Below are positions 61,991 through 64,000 of a DNA stretch of 64,000 bases, in pieces. The translations under genes were made by a program, and so were the position numbers. Origin of the DNA: Bacteroidetes bacterium GWF2_38_335. GTDB lineage: Bacteria > Bacteroidota > Bacteroidia > Bacteroidales > GWF2-38-335. The stretch covers positions 22,160 to 86,159 of the forward strand of contig MEOH01000020.1 in assembly GCA_001769535.1 (NCBI GenBank), in the 5' to 3' direction. Below the pieces are notes generated by a model that did no database searches, was not told the origin of the DNA, and saw only the letters and a list, made by a program, of their open reading frames with translations. How positions within the stretch are numbered: position 1 is the first letter of the stretch; every line of letters starts with the position of its first letter.

Positions 61991-64000
61991 ATGAAAACAA
62001 ATTGCTTCGTTTCTTTGCGGTTAAAGGTATGCCTTATCTTAATATTATTGTCAGTTTTTTTTAATTATGGGTATTCCCAAACATGGGTGCAAAAAGGAAA
62101 CAGTGTTTATGGTGATTTGCCCGGAAGCGCATTGGCAGGTGTATCGGATCTTAGTGATGATGGAAACAATTATATAGCTACATTTTCTTCTTCACCAACA
62201 ATTTCAGGTGTCAGAGTTTATACATGGAATGGCACCGGCTGGGTTCAAAAAGGATCAACACTTTTGGGTACTTTCAATGATTTTTTTGGAAACAGTTTAA
62301 GTATAAATGGAAACGGAACTGTTATTGCAATTGGAATCCCTCAGTTATGTCAGGTAAAAATATTCTATTGGTCCGGATCAAACTGGGTATTGGGAACCAC
62401 AATTGACAGATCTTCTCCCTTTTGCAATGGACCTGATGGATTCGGATGGTCTCTTGATCTGAATAGCGCAGGTGACATTCTGGTTGTCAGATTTGCTGAC
62501 CCGTTTGGCTCATTTACCGGAGTTACTGCTGTTTACCGATATGATTTTGTTAATTGGAATCAAATGGGTGCAGATATATACGGAGAAGCATCTAATGATT
62601 TTGTTGGTGAAATAAACGGTGTGAGCATTTCAGGTGATGGTAGTTATGTGGCCTCCGGTGCAGCTGCCAACGATGGAAATGGCTTGTCCTCAGGCCACAC
62701 CCGAACACATTCCTTTGATGGTTTTTCATGGAATCAATTTGGTGCCGATATTGACGGTGGTTCAGTAGGCGAGGAGTCTGGCTATGCAGTAGCAATGAAT
62801 TATTCAGGTATGACAATGGCTGTCGGTGCTCATTTTTACTCCTCTTACACTGGTCAGGTGAAAGTATATACTTTTTCATGGCCAAACTGGACATTGAAAG
62901 GCAGTCCGCTTCCCGGATATAGCTTTACAGGACAGTCAATTGGAATTAGTGATAATGGAAATACTGTTATTGTTGGAGGAGAATACACTGTTGAAGCGTA
63001 TAGATGGAATTCAACCAATTGGGTTCAGCTTGGCCAGCAATTTACTTATCCTCCTGCTGATGGAGGGCATTTAGATGTTGATATCAGCTCAGATGGAAAT
63101 ACAATTTTTATTGGTGAAAATACAAATGATGAAAACGGTGCCGATGCAGGATGCGCGAGTGTTTACACTCTTTGCTACCCGACAACATCAGTTATTTCTC
63201 CGGTTGCCTGCAACAGCTATACCGTTCCATCCAGTGATGAAACTTATACTGTTTCAGGTTCATATAAAGATACGCTTGTTAATGCTCAGGGCTGTGACAG
63301 CATCATCACAATCAACCTGACTGTTAACCATGCAAATTCAGGTACTGATGTGATTATCGCCTGCGATTCGTATACCTGGATCGATGGCATCACCTACACC
63401 TCAAGCAACAACACAGCAACACATACCCTTTCAAATGTCAATGGTTGCGACTCACTTGTCACGCTCAACCTGACCATCAGCCACAGCAACACCGGAACTG
63501 ATGTGCAGACTGCCTGCGATTCCTACACATGGATTGACGGCATCACCTACACCTCAGACAACACCACCACCACCCACACCCTGACCAACATAAACGGCTG
63601 CGACTCACTTGTCACGCTCAACCTGACCATCAGCCACAGCAACACCGGAACCGATGTGCAGACTGCCTGCGATTCCTACACATGGATTGACGGCATCACC
63701 TACACCTCAGACAACACCACCACCACCCACACCCTGACCAACATAAACGGCTGCGACTCGCTGGTTACGCTTAACCTGACCATCAACCACAGCAACACCG
63801 GAACTGATGTGCAGACTACCTGCGATTCCTACATATGGATTGACGGCATAACATACACCTCAGACAACAACACCGCCACCCACACCCTGACCAACATAAA
63901 CGGTTGCGACTCACTTGTCACGCTCAACCTGACCATCAGCCACAGCAACACCGGAACCGATGTGCAGACTGCCTGCGATTCCTACACATGGATTGACGGC
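61991..64000 (+). CDS. surface repeat protein, 5' part, cut at the right edge
   Basis: The open frame runs from the ATG at 61991 to the window end without a stop (670 codons). After a signal peptide (NYGYSQ), residues about 30-390 form seven or more SDDGNN/SxDGxxxAIG-type repeats with WNGTGWVQ strands, a propeller-like layout. From about residue 400, 51-residue Cys-containing repeats follow (ACDSYTWIDGITYTS, NGCDSLVTLNLTI) that are nearly identical at DNA level. The rest, with a likely T9SS tail, lies beyond the window. A weak promoter may lie at about 61920-61960. Confidence 0.88.
   Translation, partial: MKTNCFVSLRLKVCLILILLSVFFNYGYSQTWVQKGNSVYGDLPGSALAGVSDLSDDGNNYIATFSSSPTISGVRVYTWNGTGWVQKGSTLLGTFNDFFGNSLSINGNGTVIAIGIPQLCQVKIFYWSGSNWVLGTTIDRSSPFCNGPDGFGWSLDLNSAGDILVVRFADPFGSFTGVTAVYRYDFVNWNQMGADIYGEASNDFVGEINGVSISGDGSYVASGAAANDGNGLSSGHTRTHSFDGFSWNQFGADIDGGSVGEESGYAVAMNYSGMTMAVGAHFYSSYTGQVKVYTFSWPNWTLKGSPLPGYSFTGQSIGISDNGNTVIVGGEYTVEAYRWNSTNWVQLGQQFTYPPADGGHLDVDISSDGNTIFIGENTNDENGADAGCASVYTLCYPTTSVISPVACNSYTVPSSDETYTVSGSYKDTLVNAQGCDSIITINLTVNHANSGTDVIIACDSYTWIDGITYTSSNNTATHTLSNVNGCDSLVTLNLTISHSNTGTDVQTACDSYTWIDGITYTSDNTTTTHTLTNINGCDSLVTLNLTISHSNTGTDVQTACDSYTWIDGITYTSDNTTTTHTLTNINGCDSLVTLNLTINHSNTGTDVQTTCDSYIWIDGITYTSDNNTATHTLTNINGCDSLVTLNLTISHSNTGTDVQTACDSYTWIDG
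63302..64000 (+). repeat. 153-bp tandem repeats (51 codons)
   Basis: The codon run GG-ATT/C-GA-GG recurs at 63378, 63531, 63684, 63837 and 63990, exactly 153 bp apart. The units from 63531 on are nearly identical; the first and an earlier degenerate one (from about 63220) have diverged. The array continues beyond the window. Confidence 0.95.

Noticed and set aside
62592..63320. Short open frames within the right-edge surface-protein gene
   Set aside because: They lie in other frames of a clearly coding 670-codon frame and have no own features.

Overview
The window comes from an AT-rich member of the Bacteroidota, probably an anaerobic or facultative member of the Bacteroidales or a related group. 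Evidence: type IX secretion parts (PorP/SprF-like and PorE-like proteins, a CHU_C/type B sorting protein, several type A sorting tails), many short outer-membrane barrels and lipoproteins, Bacteroidetes-type promoters (-33 TTTG, -7 TAnnTTTG), and an NAD-linked [NiFe] hydrogenase beside pyruvate phosphate dikinase. No strain can be named from the sequence.

Layout. 1-5.8 kb: the end of an EamA transporter, a tandem-repeat spacer, an SDR dehydrogenase coupled to a membrane protein, a lipoprotein, a barrel protein and sucD. 5.8-14 kb: a T9SS locus with a 1565-residue PKD surface protein divergent from a PorP-PorE pair. 14.3-20.3 kb: a pseudouridine synthase, then hoxFUYH, a complete NAD-reducing hydrogenase structural operon whose promoter carries a perfect 18-bp Rex-type palindrome. 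20.3-25.5 kb: a lipoprotein/barrel pair, ppdK and a small exported protein. 25.6-26.4 kb: no credible protein gene, but a minus-strand unit of about 775 nt with a Bacteroidetes promoter, a rho-independent terminator and two copies of an internal RNA module. I read this as a large structured noncoding RNA of no family I recognise, and it is the most notable item in the window. 26.6-27.8 kb: a tandem double adenylate kinase.

27.8-31.4 kb holds a secreted SGNH hydrolase, a KAS III-like synthase and mnmH. 31.5-35.3 kb is a compact minus-strand operon: a lysine 2,3-aminomutase-like radical SAM enzyme, two D-Ala-D-Ala-ligase-like ATP-grasp enzymes and a GNAT acetyltransferase. The set looks like a pathway making and conjugating a beta-amino acid; the product is unknown. 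35.7-50.2 kb is mostly envelope and secreted proteins: a PorP-like barrel, a MuiA-family protein, a PPC/HYR repeat protein, a ferritin-like protein, an orphan GldK-like/GldL-like pair, hydrolases and a propeller-like surface protein. 50.4-60.4 kb holds membrane proteins and glycosyltransferases, tRNA-Gly(CCC), a signal-peptidase-like protein lacking its catalytic lysine, small exported proteins and rsgA. 60.4-60.9 kb is a three-unit array of REP-like hairpin repeats. The window ends inside a surface protein with nearly identical 153-bp repeats.

How the parts fit: sucD, ppdK and the hydrogenase belong to central carbon and redox metabolism, and the Rex box suggests that hydrogenase expression follows the NADH/NAD+ ratio. 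The T9SS genes serve at least four window-encoded cargo proteins with recognisable C-terminal sorting domains. The hydrogenase maturation genes, gldMN, sucC and selD are not in the window.
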